DNA of 12,268 bases from Isotricha intestinalis (Eukaryota > Ciliophora > Litostomatea > Vestibuliferida > Isotrichidae). The notes beneath the pieces are model-generated. The model made no database searches. It was not told where the DNA came from and saw only the letters and a list, made by a program, of their open reading frames with translations. Where the stretch lies: positions 1 to 12,268 of the forward strand of contig JAJJLU010000115.1 in assembly GCA_023807065.1 (NCBI GenBank), in the 5' to 3' direction. The position numbers were made by a program, and so were the translations under genes. Shown piece by piece: positions 1-8,461 of the stretch. Numbering within the stretch: position 1 is the stretch's first letter; every line of letters starts with the position of its first letter.

Positions 1-34
1 CCCCAATCCCCAATCCCCAATCCCCAATCCCCAA
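1..34. repeat. left telomere, (CCCCAAT)n
   Basis: Four perfect CCCCAAT units followed by CCCCAA start exactly at base 1. The C-rich strand runs 5' to 3' inward, which is the orientation of a natural left chromosome end. The unit is 7 nt, one base longer than the CCCCAA hexamer of Tetrahymena. With the complementary array at the other end, this shows that the window is a whole linear molecule and not a fragment. Confidence 0.97.
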
Positions 35-411
35 AATTAATCCTTTGATTCAAATTTAATTATTTCTCAAAACTTTGAAAACACAATATAAAGTTAATTA
101 TTTAAAAAAAAGTGATAAAAAAATAAATAAATACAAAAAAATTTAGAAAGTAAAATTCCTATTAACTAAAGAAAGGTATGAGAAAGAGAAAAAAATAATA
201 AAATATTTTAATTATTATTAACAGTTTTTTTAATATTATTTAAAAAATTAATTATAAAGAAGATATGAGGATTGTTAAAGAAATTATTATTTTTGATATG
301 AAACAAAAAAAATATTGAAGAAAATAAATATTATAAAGAAATAGTTAGTGAAACAAAAATATATAAACTATTTCTTTCAAGTTATAAAAAAGATAGTAAA
401 TTGACAAATAA
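35..411. other. left subtelomeric AT-rich spacer
   Basis: This stretch is very AT-rich with A and T runs and no sustained open frame. A short open stretch around 338-426 runs directly into the frame-disrupted NlpC/P60 relic, so its 3' part may be decayed upstream sequence of that gene. No promoter, RNA gene or repeat beyond the telomere is recognisable. Confidence 0.6.
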
Positions 412-744
412 TAAAAAAGGAGTGGAATAGTAAACACATCAAATTCATTAAAAGGATGTCCTTATAAATATGGAGGTTCATCTCCAGAAGGTTTTGATTG
501 TTCAGGTTTTGAATATATTGTCATTAACAAAATGGATATAATAATGTACCACGAACTAGTGGTGAAACTGCAAACAGTGGTGCTGAAGGAGATGCTCAGC
601 CTGAGATGTAGTTTGTTGGAATGGACATGTTGGAATGTTATTCATGCATATGGGACAAATAATGGAAAAGTAAGAACTGATCCTATTAGTAAAGTTTCAT
701 AATGGGAGAAGAGAACTGAGAAAGGATATAGGAGATTTTGGTAA
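412..744 (+). pseudogene. NlpC/P60 cysteine peptidase pseudogene
   Basis: The remnant matches the NlpC/P60 fold, a cysteine peptidase family that typically cleaves bacterial cell-wall peptides. In frame 1 (from about 415) one reads GIVNTSNSLKG, then CPYKYGGSSPEGFDCSGF; this includes the family signature with the catalytic Cys (codon 499-501). The reading then moves to another frame for NGYNNVPRTSGE (531 onward), and to a third for DVVCWNGHVGM (605-637), which holds the catalytic His (626-628). It returns to frame 1 for VIHAYGTNNGKVRTDPISK (637 onward), with an in-frame TAA at 700-702 and a terminal WEKRTEKGYRRFW before TAA at 742-744. Each switch fits a one-base loss, and several codons expected between GHVGM and VIHA are missing. 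The gene is therefore broken in at least four places. Presence in a ciliate suggests acquisition from bacteria; that is inference. Sequencing error alone is unlikely because the breaks are not all in homopolymers. Confidence 0.85.
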
Positions 745-1289
745 TTTAAATTAAAATAAGTAATATTATATGTAATAATGGTTTATTTATGATTTTATTG
801 TCATCAAAATATGTTTCCTGAAAATAATATAGTAACATTATTGGAAAATATAATTTACCAATTTATTCAATAAAGACATTTAAAATTTATAATGAAACAT
901 TCTTTTCTTCAAAAATAAGTATTTAATAATAAACATTATTGTTTTAAATATTTGAAAAAATTGTCTATTGAATTGACTATCATAATGAATAAATCGTAGT
1001 TTAAGGAGATAATTTGTTATTTTTAATTCAATTGAATAAATATAATAAACATATATTCAGTACTTTATATTTTAAAATTTATTTATTTTATTTTTAACCA
1101 TATAATTAAGATGAGAATAAAAAGATTACCGGATTTCATGAATGGAATAATTATTAAATCATTTTTAAAAAAACAAATGAAAATGTATTTTAAAGATAAT
1201 ATTAATATTTTTTTATGTAAAATAATTAATATTTTAAATTTAAACAATATATGAATTTTTAAAAAATAATAATTCAATAAAAATAATCT
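745..1289. other. AT-rich intergenic spacer upstream of TMEM63-like gene
   Basis: I see no gene here. A minus-strand open stretch at 1083-1277 is made almost only of Ile, Leu, Lys and Phe codons, as expected from AT-rich DNA, and has no recognisable motif. The region must contain the promoter and 5' UTR of the plus-strand gene starting at 1290, but no discrete element can be named. Confidence 0.6.
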
Positions 1290-3563
1290 ATGTCTGGATT
1301 AAGTACAATAACTGTTTATGAATCAATAATCTTTTTCCTATTTAACTTTATTATATTAATGATAGGTTTTATTTTATGGTATTTCCTTTGGGCAAAAAGA
1401 CATGGTATTGAAATTCAAGAAATTGTAAATGATACTTTAATAAATTTTTGTTCCAGAAATTTTGGTTTAATCTTAGAAAATCTTTATTTAAGAATAAAAA
1501 ATTTTGATAAAATTTATATAATAAAAGCAATGGGATACGAAGCTTATGTTTATTTAGTTTTCCAGAAAACTATGATATCACTTTTTATATCATATTTAAT
1601 TTTTTTTATAATTTTTTATATAGTCAATATATTTGGAAATTATTTTTATTCAAACCAAGACAATTTAGAAGTTTTCTGTAATATTTTATCAATTTTAATA
1701 ACCACATTTCTCCACTTTCGAGGTTATAGAATGATCAAAAAAGAAGCTTATTATATATATTTTTCTCGTTTTGATAAAATGAGTCAAAATTATGATGTTA
1801 ATTGGCTTTCATCAAGAACTCTTCATATAAGTGGAATATCTCCTATAGGAAGAAACACAAATATTCTTCAAACTAAACTAAATTATTTTCTTTCTAGAAC
1901 AAATTCAGGTAAAGTAATTGATATAAATTTCATTCCCAATTATAATAAATTAATCAAATATGAAATTCAAAAAAATGAAATAAATGATTTATATAAATTA
2001 ATAACAAACAGAAAACCATTTATGAAATGTTTATTTAGTTCAATTTATTGGAGTGATGAATCAATGAAAGCTGAATTAGAAAAAATTGAAAGAAAAATAC
2101 AAGAAATAACAGAAGAGCCAGTTTTAAGTTCTGGACATGCATTTATATGTTTTGATTCATTAAAAGCTGCATATAGTATTATTACTGAATTTAAAGAAGG
2201 TTCTTTTAATCAAATTAAATTTACTATAAAAAGTATATTTGAAAATTGTAAAAGGTGTTTTCAAGAAGAAAATGTGAGAAAAGATATTTTTGGTCATAAA
2301 GGTACTTCTACTTTTCAACGATTTAATGAAGAATATGGCATTGATGATTTAGAAGCAAATTTTGATGAAGAAAATAATAGTTTATTAATTGACAAAAATG
2401 TTGATATTTTAGTTGATCAAATGATAGAACCTATTGATATTATTTGGAAAAATGTAGGAGGTGACAGAGGTTTATTTATTTTTAGAAGAATAATATTAAA
2501 TATTCTTCTAATAATACTTTTAATTTTTTTCACAACTCCTATGTCTTTGTTTTCATTTATGAAAAGATTTGATGCTTTTAAGGTGTTAGAATTTAAATGG
2601 GTTATCAATATTCCTTATGGATATATCATTATAACTTATATTGTTCCTTTGATTATTTTATCAATTAATTTAGGATTAATAGTTTTAATAGATATTATTT
2701 GTAGAATTGAAAAACATTATACTCATACTAATTATCAATATGCAGTCTTTAGCAAATCTTACATTTATATATTATTAAATTTATTAATAATTCCATCAAT
2801 AACAATTTCTTATGAACCTCTTTATCAAATCATTAAAACAAATTATAAAAATTTTTTACATTTATTTAGTCATTTAAGTGGGGTTTATGAAAAATATTAT
2901 TTTTTTATAACTTTAATTGTGCAAAATGGGACTATAAGTTTTGTTTATTATTTATTAAGATTAGATGAATTGATTTTTAATGCTTTTAGTACAGAAGTTA
3001 CATTTTATATTCGTCACTTTATGAATACAGGGCATTATTGGCATAGAGATGAAACTTATTGTTTTTTATATGGATATTTTTATGCTCAATTTATGGTTTT
3101 TTATACTATTTGTTTAGTATTTTCTAATTCTAATGGATTTGTCCTTTTAGCAGGAATTTATTTCTTTTGTTTAAGACATATTGGTGATTATATTTCATTA
3201 CTTTCTATTCATGGATTAGAAATTGATTCAAATGGAAAATTAATTAATCATATTTTAAATTATAATTTTATTCCTCTTTTAATTTATCAAACTTTTGCTA
3301 TTGCAAAATGTTTATACAAAGAAAAATATATTTCTTCAGGTATTATAGCTGGAATTATTATAATTTCTGCAATTTATCATTTTATTGAATTTAATAACGA
3401 ATATCTTGTTGATATATATACTTTAAATAAAGAACTGAGTAATTATGAACAACATAATTCTGCAATAAGTCATAATGAAATTAATAAATGGAGAAATAAA
3501 TATCGTCATCCAATTGTAATTCCTGTTTTTACTGAAGATTCTCAAAAAAATGATGAAATATAA
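1290..3563 (+). CDS. TMEM63/OSCA (CSC1-like) mechanosensitive cation channel
   Basis: A 757-residue multi-pass membrane protein, the usual length for the OSCA/TMEM63 family of stretch- or osmotically gated, calcium-permeable channels. There is an N-terminal membrane segment (about 11-34), two more around 92-143, then a long cytosolic loop (about 145-395). The loop contains RTLHISGI (176-183) and FICFDS (285-290), which resemble the RRM-like loop core of the family. EPIDIIWKNVGGDRG (380-394) corresponds to the conserved P-x-D-hydrophobic-x-W-x-N element just before the pore block. About eight hydrophobic segments follow from 396 to 699, including YGYFYAQFM (594-602), a later FS and HIGDYISLL (630-638), typical of the last helices. 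The gene starts at the first ATG of the open frame and ends with TAA. It is convergent with the POT1-like gene, leaving only 69 bases. Its subcellular location (plasma or contractile-vacuole membrane) cannot be told from sequence. Confidence 0.85.
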   Translation: MSGLSTITVYESIIFFLFNFIILMIGFILWYFLWAKRHGIEIQEIVNDTLINFCSRNFGLILENLYLRIKNFDKIYIIKAMGYEAYVYLVFQKTMISLFISYLIFFIIFYIVNIFGNYFYSNQDNLEVFCNILSILITTFLHFRGYRMIKKEAYYIYFSRFDKMSQNYDVNWLSSRTLHISGISPIGRNTNILQTKLNYFLSRTNSGKVIDINFIPNYNKLIKYEIQKNEINDLYKLITNRKPFMKCLFSSIYWSDESMKAELEKIERKIQEITEEPVLSSGHAFICFDSLKAAYSIITEFKEGSFNQIKFTIKSIFENCKRCFQEENVRKDIFGHKGTSTFQRFNEEYGIDDLEANFDEENNSLLIDKNVDILVDQMIEPIDIIWKNVGGDRGLFIFRRIILNILLIILLIFFTTPMSLFSFMKRFDAFKVLEFKWVINIPYGYIIITYIVPLIILSINLGLIVLIDIICRIEKHYTHTNYQYAVFSKSYIYILLNLLIIPSITISYEPLYQIIKTNYKNFLHLFSHLSGVYEKYYFFITLIVQNGTISFVYYLLRLDELIFNAFSTEVTFYIRHFMNTGHYWHRDETYCFLYGYFYAQFMVFYTICLVFSNSNGFVLLAGIYFFCLRHIGDYISLLSIHGLEIDSNGKLINHILNYNFIPLLIYQTFAIAKCLYKEKYISSGIIAGIIIISAIYHFIEFNNEYLVDIYTLNKELSNYEQHNSAISHNEINKWRNKYRHPIVIPVFTEDSQKNDEI

Positions 3564-3632
3564 AATAAAGTCTTTCATTTATTTAATTTTTTTTAATTAT
3601 AAAATTTTATATAAAAATTCAAAATCAAAATA
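3564..3632. other. shared 3' gap between convergent genes
   Basis: The 69 bases between the stop codons of the TMEM63-like and POT1-like genes must hold both 3' UTRs and poly(A) sites, or the transcripts overlap. The gap is almost pure A/T, with a T8 run near 3590. No specific terminator can be assigned. Confidence 0.5.
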
Positions 3633-5144
3633 TTAGTTAAATTTAATATAATTTTCATAATTTCCAACAATTCTCAAAATTCCTCCTTTATATTGTTGAA
3701 CAAGAACATTGACATAATTTCCAGGATTACATAATCCTTTAAAAATAATACCTAATTTTTGAAAATCATTACTATTTCTATAAGCATCACAAGGAGGAAT
3801 TCCAAAAAATCCATTTCCTTCACCATCAAAACTACATAAATATAAAGTTACAATTTGATTACTCATATTAGTTTCTCTACATTGTAAAGTAGTATTAAAA
3901 TGTAAAATTCCATTTTTAAAACTTTTACATTTTTCACATCTAAATAATCCACTTGGATTTAAAGTAATATCTGTTATTGAATAACTTGTTTTACATCCGT
4001 CGCATAATATGTTTACAAAATTATATAATGGTTTTGGATATATTTCTAATATATTTAAATTCATTAAAAATTTTTTATCTTGAGATGTTATTTCTTCAAA
4101 TTTTTTAGTATCATAATTTTCATTATCATTTAATAATACTTTACAAATTAATTTTTTATTTGAATCATTATTATACATTAAAGGGGATATTGGAGATTTT
4201 TCTTTTGAATTAGTAACAAACATTGGAATATCATCTTTTAAGTTTTGAATTTCTTTTAATTTAGTTGTTAATTTATTCATAAATATTTTATAATATGAAG
4301 AGAATTGAGGAATTTTTAATATATTACTAAAAGGATTTAGAATCAAAACATTTCTATTAAAAATTTTAAATGCTCTTATCCTCACTACATCATTTACTTC
4401 AATAAAATTAAAATATTTATAAGTATGTAATTCACATCCATCAGTTTCATCTTGAATAAAAAATACAATTTGATCATTTAATTCAACTTTATGAACAATT
4501 TGAACTAAAACATCATTATCACTTCCTAAATTAACTCTAGAAATTAATTTACTTTCATATGAATAATTAAGAGAATTTTCCTTATTAAAATAATTTCTAA
4601 TCCAATTTCTCATAAGGGAAATATTTTGTTTATCTTGACTTTCAAAAGTAAAATGTTGATGAGAACATAAATAAGGATTCATTTCTCTAGATAAAACATC
4701 AGAAGCTCCTGAAAAAACACACCAAGCTCCTTTGAATTGATTTCCTTTTAAAATTTGTAAATAAACTAATCTCTTTTTTTTTGGAGAATAAATTCCTCTA
4801 TGAATTCTAATAATATCTCCAATATTATGAATGAAAGGAATATTTTCTTTATCTGATGCTTTAATTATAAGAGTTATTAAATTATCTTGAAGATCTTCTG
4901 GATTTGTTAAACAATTTATTGATTGATCTATTAATTTTATTATGCAATTGTATATTGAAGAATCTTGGTTTTCATCTGACATTGAATTATTTTCTTCTTG
5001 AGTTGGAAATGTTGCATCATATATTATTCCATAAAAATTATATTCTCCTGGTTCTTTTATTTCATTTAAAGGAGTATAAATATATTTTTTTGTAAAAGAT
5101 GATGAATCTGATTCGGAGTCTTTTTGCATTAAAGATGTTGTCAT
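3633..5144 (-). CDS. telomere end-binding protein alpha / POT1-like
   Basis: A 503-residue protein resembling ciliate TEBP-alpha and POT1, which bind the single-stranded G-rich overhang at chromosome ends in the nucleus. OB fold 1 (about 36-147) carries NFYGIIYDATFP (36-47) and IPFIHNIGDIIRIHRG (102-117), matching the TEBP-alpha pattern FYAVVIDATFP and IIHRAGDIIRVHRA. LMRNWIRNYF (177-186) and a second OB fold (about 203-282), with DVVRIRAF (252-259) and NRNVLILNPFSNIL (263-276), follow in the expected order. The C-terminal part (about 365-501) looks like a third OB fold and contains CDGC (381-384) and CEKC (403-406), a four-cysteine zinc ribbon. Length is close to the roughly 500 residues of hypotrich TEBP-alpha. 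The N-terminal 20 residues are Ser/Asp-rich and probably disordered. The stop is TAA. That the chromosome carries telomere repeats fits the role but is not specific to this gene. Confidence 0.85.
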   Translation of the reverse strand: MTTSLMQKDSESDSSSFTKKYIYTPLNEIKEPGEYNFYGIIYDATFPTQEENNSMSDENQDSSIYNCIIKLIDQSINCLTNPEDLQDNLITLIIKASDKENIPFIHNIGDIIRIHRGIYSPKKKRLVYLQILKGNQFKGAWCVFSGASDVLSREMNPYLCSHQHFTFESQDKQNISLMRNWIRNYFNKENSLNYSYESKLISRVNLGSDNDVLVQIVHKVELNDQIVFFIQDETDGCELHTYKYFNFIEVNDVVRIRAFKIFNRNVLILNPFSNILKIPQFSSYYKIFMNKLTTKLKEIQNLKDDIPMFVTNSKEKSPISPLMYNNDSNKKLICKVLLNDNENYDTKKFEEITSQDKKFLMNLNILEIYPKPLYNFVNILCDGCKTSYSITDITLNPSGLFRCEKCKSFKNGILHFNTTLQCRETNMSNQIVTLYLCSFDGEGNGFFGIPPCDAYRNSNDFQKLGIIFKGLCNPGNYVNVLVQQYKGGILRIVGNYENYIKFN

Positions 5145-5504
5145 TTTGTTATTAATTTTTATAGCGCGTTAACTTAATATTCAAAAATTATTATAATATT
5201 CCATAATATTTTAATTTTTGTTTTTTAAAAGTTTAATATTTTTTTTGAAATATTTTTTTAAGATTATATTTATAGTATTTTGAGTGATATTTATCTTTAA
5301 CTCATACATAAAATTATTTGTTTGTAATTTATTTAGTTTTCAAATTATTAATTAAAAACAAAATTCATACATTTTTAAATTTTTTTCATTGAATTCAAAA
5401 ACAAAAATTTCCCAAAAAAAATAAAAAATAACTTTAAAAAAAAACAATTTTTTTTAATTAATCAATTAAAACTTAAATTAAATAAATCTAACTAAGCCCT
5501 TATC
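5145..5504. other. intergenic spacer, POT1-like promoter and centrin 3' end
   Basis: This AT-rich stretch lies between two minus-strand genes. A small GC-richer motif, GCGCGTTAAC (5164-5173), sits about 20 bases upstream of the POT1-like start and stands out against the surrounding A/T runs. Whether it is functional is unknown. No ORF or RNA gene is visible. Confidence 0.5.
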
Positions 5505-6020
5505 TTAAGGGAAAGATTTCTTAGTCATAATTTCATAGAATTCATCAAAAGTCAATTCAGTACCATTAGCAGAGGCTCTTTCAAGCATATCTTTTAATTC
5601 TTCAGCACTCATATTTTCACCTAATTCTTGAGCAATTTTTTTAAGTGAACTTAAAGTAATAGTATCAGCATTAGGATCATCAATGAATAATTCAAAAATT
5701 CTATGAATTCCTTCTTTTGATTCTTTATCACCTAATTTATTATTGATGCTTCCAACAAAATCATCAAAGTTAACTCCACCATTTTTTGCTGCTTCAGGAG
5801 TATCTAAATCTGCGATTAAAGTATAAATTGTTGGATTTTTTGTATCAAATCCTAATGATTGCATTGCAGCTTTTAATTCCTTTGGATCAATTTTCCCTGT
5901 TCCATTTGTATCAAAGAGATCAAAGGCTTGACGAATTTCGTCTACTTCATCGTTTGATAAACCAGATTTTTCTACTTTAGTTGTGGTGGTTACTGTAGTT
6001 TTTTGGACTCTTCTTGACAT
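5505..6020 (-). CDS. centrin-like EF-hand protein
   Basis: A 171-residue protein with the centrin layout: a basic Thr-rich N-terminal tail (1-19), then [20 protein letters not shown] and four EF-hand positions, ending in MTKKSFP near the usual centrin C-terminus. Centrins are calcium-binding proteins of basal bodies and cortical filaments. EF-hand 1 (loop 37-48, [12 protein letters not shown]) has all canonical ligands. EF-hand 2 (about 71-87) has an insertion (PEAAKN) and lacks the Asp/Asn/Gly pattern. EF-hand 3 (about 114-125, [12 protein letters not shown]) lacks the acidic residue at position 12. EF-hand 4 (about 149-160, [12 protein letters not shown]) lacks the first Asp. Only one site is therefore predicted to bind calcium strongly. 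This looks like one of the divergent centrin paralogues common in ciliates; calmodulin-like protein is a less likely alternative. The stop is TAA at 5505-5507. Confidence 0.88.
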   Translation of the reverse strand: MSRRVQKTTVTTTTKVEKSGLSNDEVDEIRQAFDLFDTNGTGKIDPKELKAAMQSLGFDTKNPTIYTLIADLDTPEAAKNGGVNFDDFVGSINNKLGDKESKEGIHRIFELFIDDPNADTITLSSLKKIAQELGENMSAEELKDMLERASANGTELTFDEFYEIMTKKSFP

Positions 6021-6657
6021 TTTTATATATTTTTAAAATTTATTTTTTGATATTTATATCTCATTATTTTTGATTTTTTATTATGATTTTTCTTTTTTTT
6101 TTTTTTGAATATATTTAATTTGATACTTTAAGTTTTTAATTTAATATTTTTTGTAATTTTTAATAATTTAATTATTTACTTACTTTATTTTTTTTTAAAG
6201 AATTAAAATTTAAAATAGTTTTTAAAATGCTAAAAAACAATAAATAAATTGATATATAATTTAACTTGTTTGAAATAAAATTCACATTTTATTTTTAATA
6301 AAGATATTTTAAAATAGATATCTTCTGATACTATTGATTTATATTTATATTTTAAAATTATTAAAAAATAAAAATTAAATTTATTTTTTCTTTCAAATTT
6401 TAACTCTTCTATAAAAGTTCATGAATAAACATAATAAAATGATAAATAAATATTTTTATTATGTTCTTTCTTAAAAATAATACATGAAAGTGAAATAAAG
6501 AACCACGAAAAAAATTTATCTATCTCCTATTAACATCTTCAAAATTAAATATAAAATCTTTATCAATTTTCCAATTATTAATTAATCAATAAAATTTTTG
6601 AATATTTAAAAAAATATTCTAAAAGGTAAATAACATAAATCAACTATATATGAATAT
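6021..6657. other. AT-rich spacer upstream of centrin-like gene
   Basis: No intact gene is present. Minus-strand stretches at about 6523-6585 (21 codons, with NNWKIDKDFIFNFEDVNRR) and 6412-6519 (36 codons, with RGSLFHFHVLFLRKNI) stay in the same frame as the decayed gene that starts at 7242, separated by single stops. They may be its decayed 3' continuation or a second relic, but the evidence is weak. The promoter of the centrin-like gene should lie at the left edge. Confidence 0.4.
6428..6465. repeat. 12-bp inverted repeat (hairpin)
   Basis: AACATAATAAAA at 6428-6439 is the exact reverse complement of TTTTATTATGTT at 6454-6465, with a 14-base spacer. It could fold into a weak AT-rich stem. 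It lies in the spacer between the centrin-like gene and the decayed gene, so a role is not evident; short AT palindromes are expected by chance in such DNA. Confidence 0.5.
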
Positions 6658-7242
6658 TTAAAGATTTAATTGTTCTTTCTTGGATGTTCTCATAAATGGA
6701 GTTCCAAAGCCTTTAACTATATTAATATTAACTTTTTTAACTAGATTGTGAAGGAGTATATTTCATTATTTTTATTTTATCATTTCTTTTATTTGAAGAA
6801 ATATTAAAATTTTTATTTCATCTAAAGTACATATAATTTTTGATTACATTATAAAGTATATTTGGTTTAATTAAATATCATTGAAATAAAATTCAGCATT
6901 TTATTTATTTTCTTTTTTGTCTTCTATTTTATCATTTTTTCTTAAAATATCTATATAGTTCTTTAAATATCTAAATAATTCTTTTATTAATAAATACAAT
7001 AAAGAATAAAAACTCTATTTCTACAATCTAACTTAAATAATCTAAATGGATAGAAACATTTTCAATTGGGATTAAAGTATCATTATACTTTTATATTATT
7101 ATTTCTAGTGATTTTTTAGAAACAATGAATCAAATATATCTGATTGAATTTTTCTTTTTATTATATTTGACTCCATTAATTCACAAAACTTTTTCTTTGC
7201 TCTAAAAATGTTTTTATAAACATTAGTTGGATTAGAATTCAT
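6658..7242 (-). pseudogene. decayed minus-strand gene, family unknown
   Basis: From an ATG at 7240-7242 the minus strand reads 45 codons starting MNSNPTNVYKNIFRAKKKF and reaching SDIFDSLFLKNH before TAG. If one A is added to the A run near 7106, the frame continues as FLKKSLEIII, stop, KYNDTLIPIENV, HLDYLS, stop, IVEIEF. The original frame then resumes with LLIKELFRYLKNYIDILRKN (about 6990-6931). It reaches VNINIVKGFGTPFMRTSKK and a final EQLNL before TAA at 6658-6660. Read throughout in the original frame, the interval has 13 TAA/TAG codons and one TGA. The amino acid composition and the GC-richer 3' end (6661-6720) look like former coding sequence, but no family is recognised. Random AT-rich DNA would have a similar number of TAR codons, so the case rests on composition and continuity and is moderate. 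Confidence 0.4.
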
Positions 7243-7323
7243 TTAAAATTTTTAATTAATTGTAAATTGTTTTATAATTTTTCAATATAATAAAAGAAAT
7301 ATTAATTAAAACATTAATAGTAA

Positions 7324-8322
7324 TTAAAATATTTTTTTCAAAAATCTACTATTTTTCAAACTAATATTATGATTGATTAAATCATATTTTCCTTCTTCAA
7401 TATCTTTATAAACATTTTTAAGTGCTTTTTTTATTGTTTCATCATCACTTTCAACATCATCATCTTCTTTATTATTTTCTTCTAAGGGTGTTTGCCATTT
7501 TTTATCAAAACCAATATCTTTATCAAAGAAAATATCGAATTTCTTTGATTTATTTAAAAGAATTTTATTTATTCCATTTATAATTTTAGTCTTATAAAAT
7601 TTTGTTTCACTGACAAATAATTTTTTTGGAGAATATATTTTTTTAAATTTTTTTCTTAAAGAATATTCTGTGTCAATAATAGGAGAATGATTTTTAAAAA
7701 ATGTTTTATTAACATTTATTTCATTGTTAAATTCTTTTTTTTCTTGACATTTTTTTGAATCTTTAATAAATTCAAATAATTTCATTTTATATTTTTCATT
7801 ATTTTTATAGTAATAGGGAAGAAATTCATGTATTGGTGTACTACATTTTAATTTTGCAAAAGAATTTTTAACCAAATTATATTCTTTATAATTTTTATAA
7901 GGAATCTTTTCATTCAAAGAATCATTAATACCTTCTTTATCTTCACTGTAATTTATTTTATCATCTTTTAAAAACTTTATATATTTTTCACTAGAGTTTT
8001 TTTCATTTTCTTTGCTAGATGTTTTATTTTGTGTACTTAAATTTTCTTTCTCATCTTTTGTTTGATCATTCGAAGAATAAGATTTGAATATATTATTATC
8101 AATATTTTCTTTATTATTTATATGAGATTCTTTTGGAAATCTTAGCTTTATTTTATTTCCTGAAATAATTTTTTTATTTTTATTTTTTGTGTTATGCATA
8201 TATTTTGAGTTTTTTAAATTTTTATCCTCATATTTAATTAATTTTTTATTAATTTTATCAACAATAATTTTTTTCTGAGTAAAATCATTATCATCTTCTA
8301 TATAAACTATATAGTTTTTCAT
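7324..8322 (-). CDS. hypothetical lysine/asparagine-rich protein
   Basis: A 332-residue protein I do not recognise. It is highly charged: Lys, Asn, Glu and Ser dominate, there is no signal peptide, and no membrane segment is visible. The first 150 residues look disordered and low in complexity. A middle section (about 155-275) has more varied sequence, including STPIHEFLPYYYKNNEKYK (156-174) and KFDIFFDKDIGFDKKWQTP (261-279). An acidic patch EDDDVESDDE follows (286-295), with a basic tail ending in FLKKIF. The frame is uninterrupted for almost 1 kb in DNA where stops are frequent, so it is a real gene. Stop is TAA. It lies 139 bases downstream of the SPAG6 gene on the same strand. The composition would suit a nuclear or cytoskeletal linker protein, but this is a guess. 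Confidence 0.7.
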   Translation of the reverse strand: MKNYIVYIEDDNDFTQKKIIVDKINKKLIKYEDKNLKNSKYMHNTKNKNKKIISGNKIKLRFPKESHINNKENIDNNIFKSYSSNDQTKDEKENLSTQNKTSSKENEKNSSEKYIKFLKDDKINYSEDKEGINDSLNEKIPYKNYKEYNLVKNSFAKLKCSTPIHEFLPYYYKNNEKYKMKLFEFIKDSKKCQEKKEFNNEINVNKTFFKNHSPIIDTEYSLRKKFKKIYSPKKLFVSETKFYKTKIINGINKILLNKSKKFDIFFDKDIGFDKKWQTPLEENNKEDDDVESDDETIKKALKNVYKDIEEGKYDLINHNISLKNSRFLKKIF

Positions 8323-8461
8323 CTGTTAAATAATTTATTTAAATTATTTTAAAATGAACATACATTTATATAATTTTAAAAAATTATTATTTAAGAAATA
8401 AAAAGGAATATTTAGTTTAAAAAATAATCTAAAAAAAAAATAACCCAAAGAAAAAAACTAA

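Noticed and set aside
412..744. NlpC/P60 locus as an intact multi-intron gene
   Set aside because: The frame changes do not coincide with GT-AG segments that would preserve the conserved blocks; each fits a one-base deletion, and residues expected between GHVGM and VIHA are missing.
1083..1277. Minus-strand 64-codon open frame
   Set aside because: It is almost entirely Ile/Leu/Lys/Phe, has no motif, and fits the chance expectation of AT-rich spacer DNA.
6301..6324. Short AT palindrome (AAGATAT ... ATATCTT)
   Set aside because: Seven-base inverted matches are common by chance at this composition, and there is no flanking context to give it a role.
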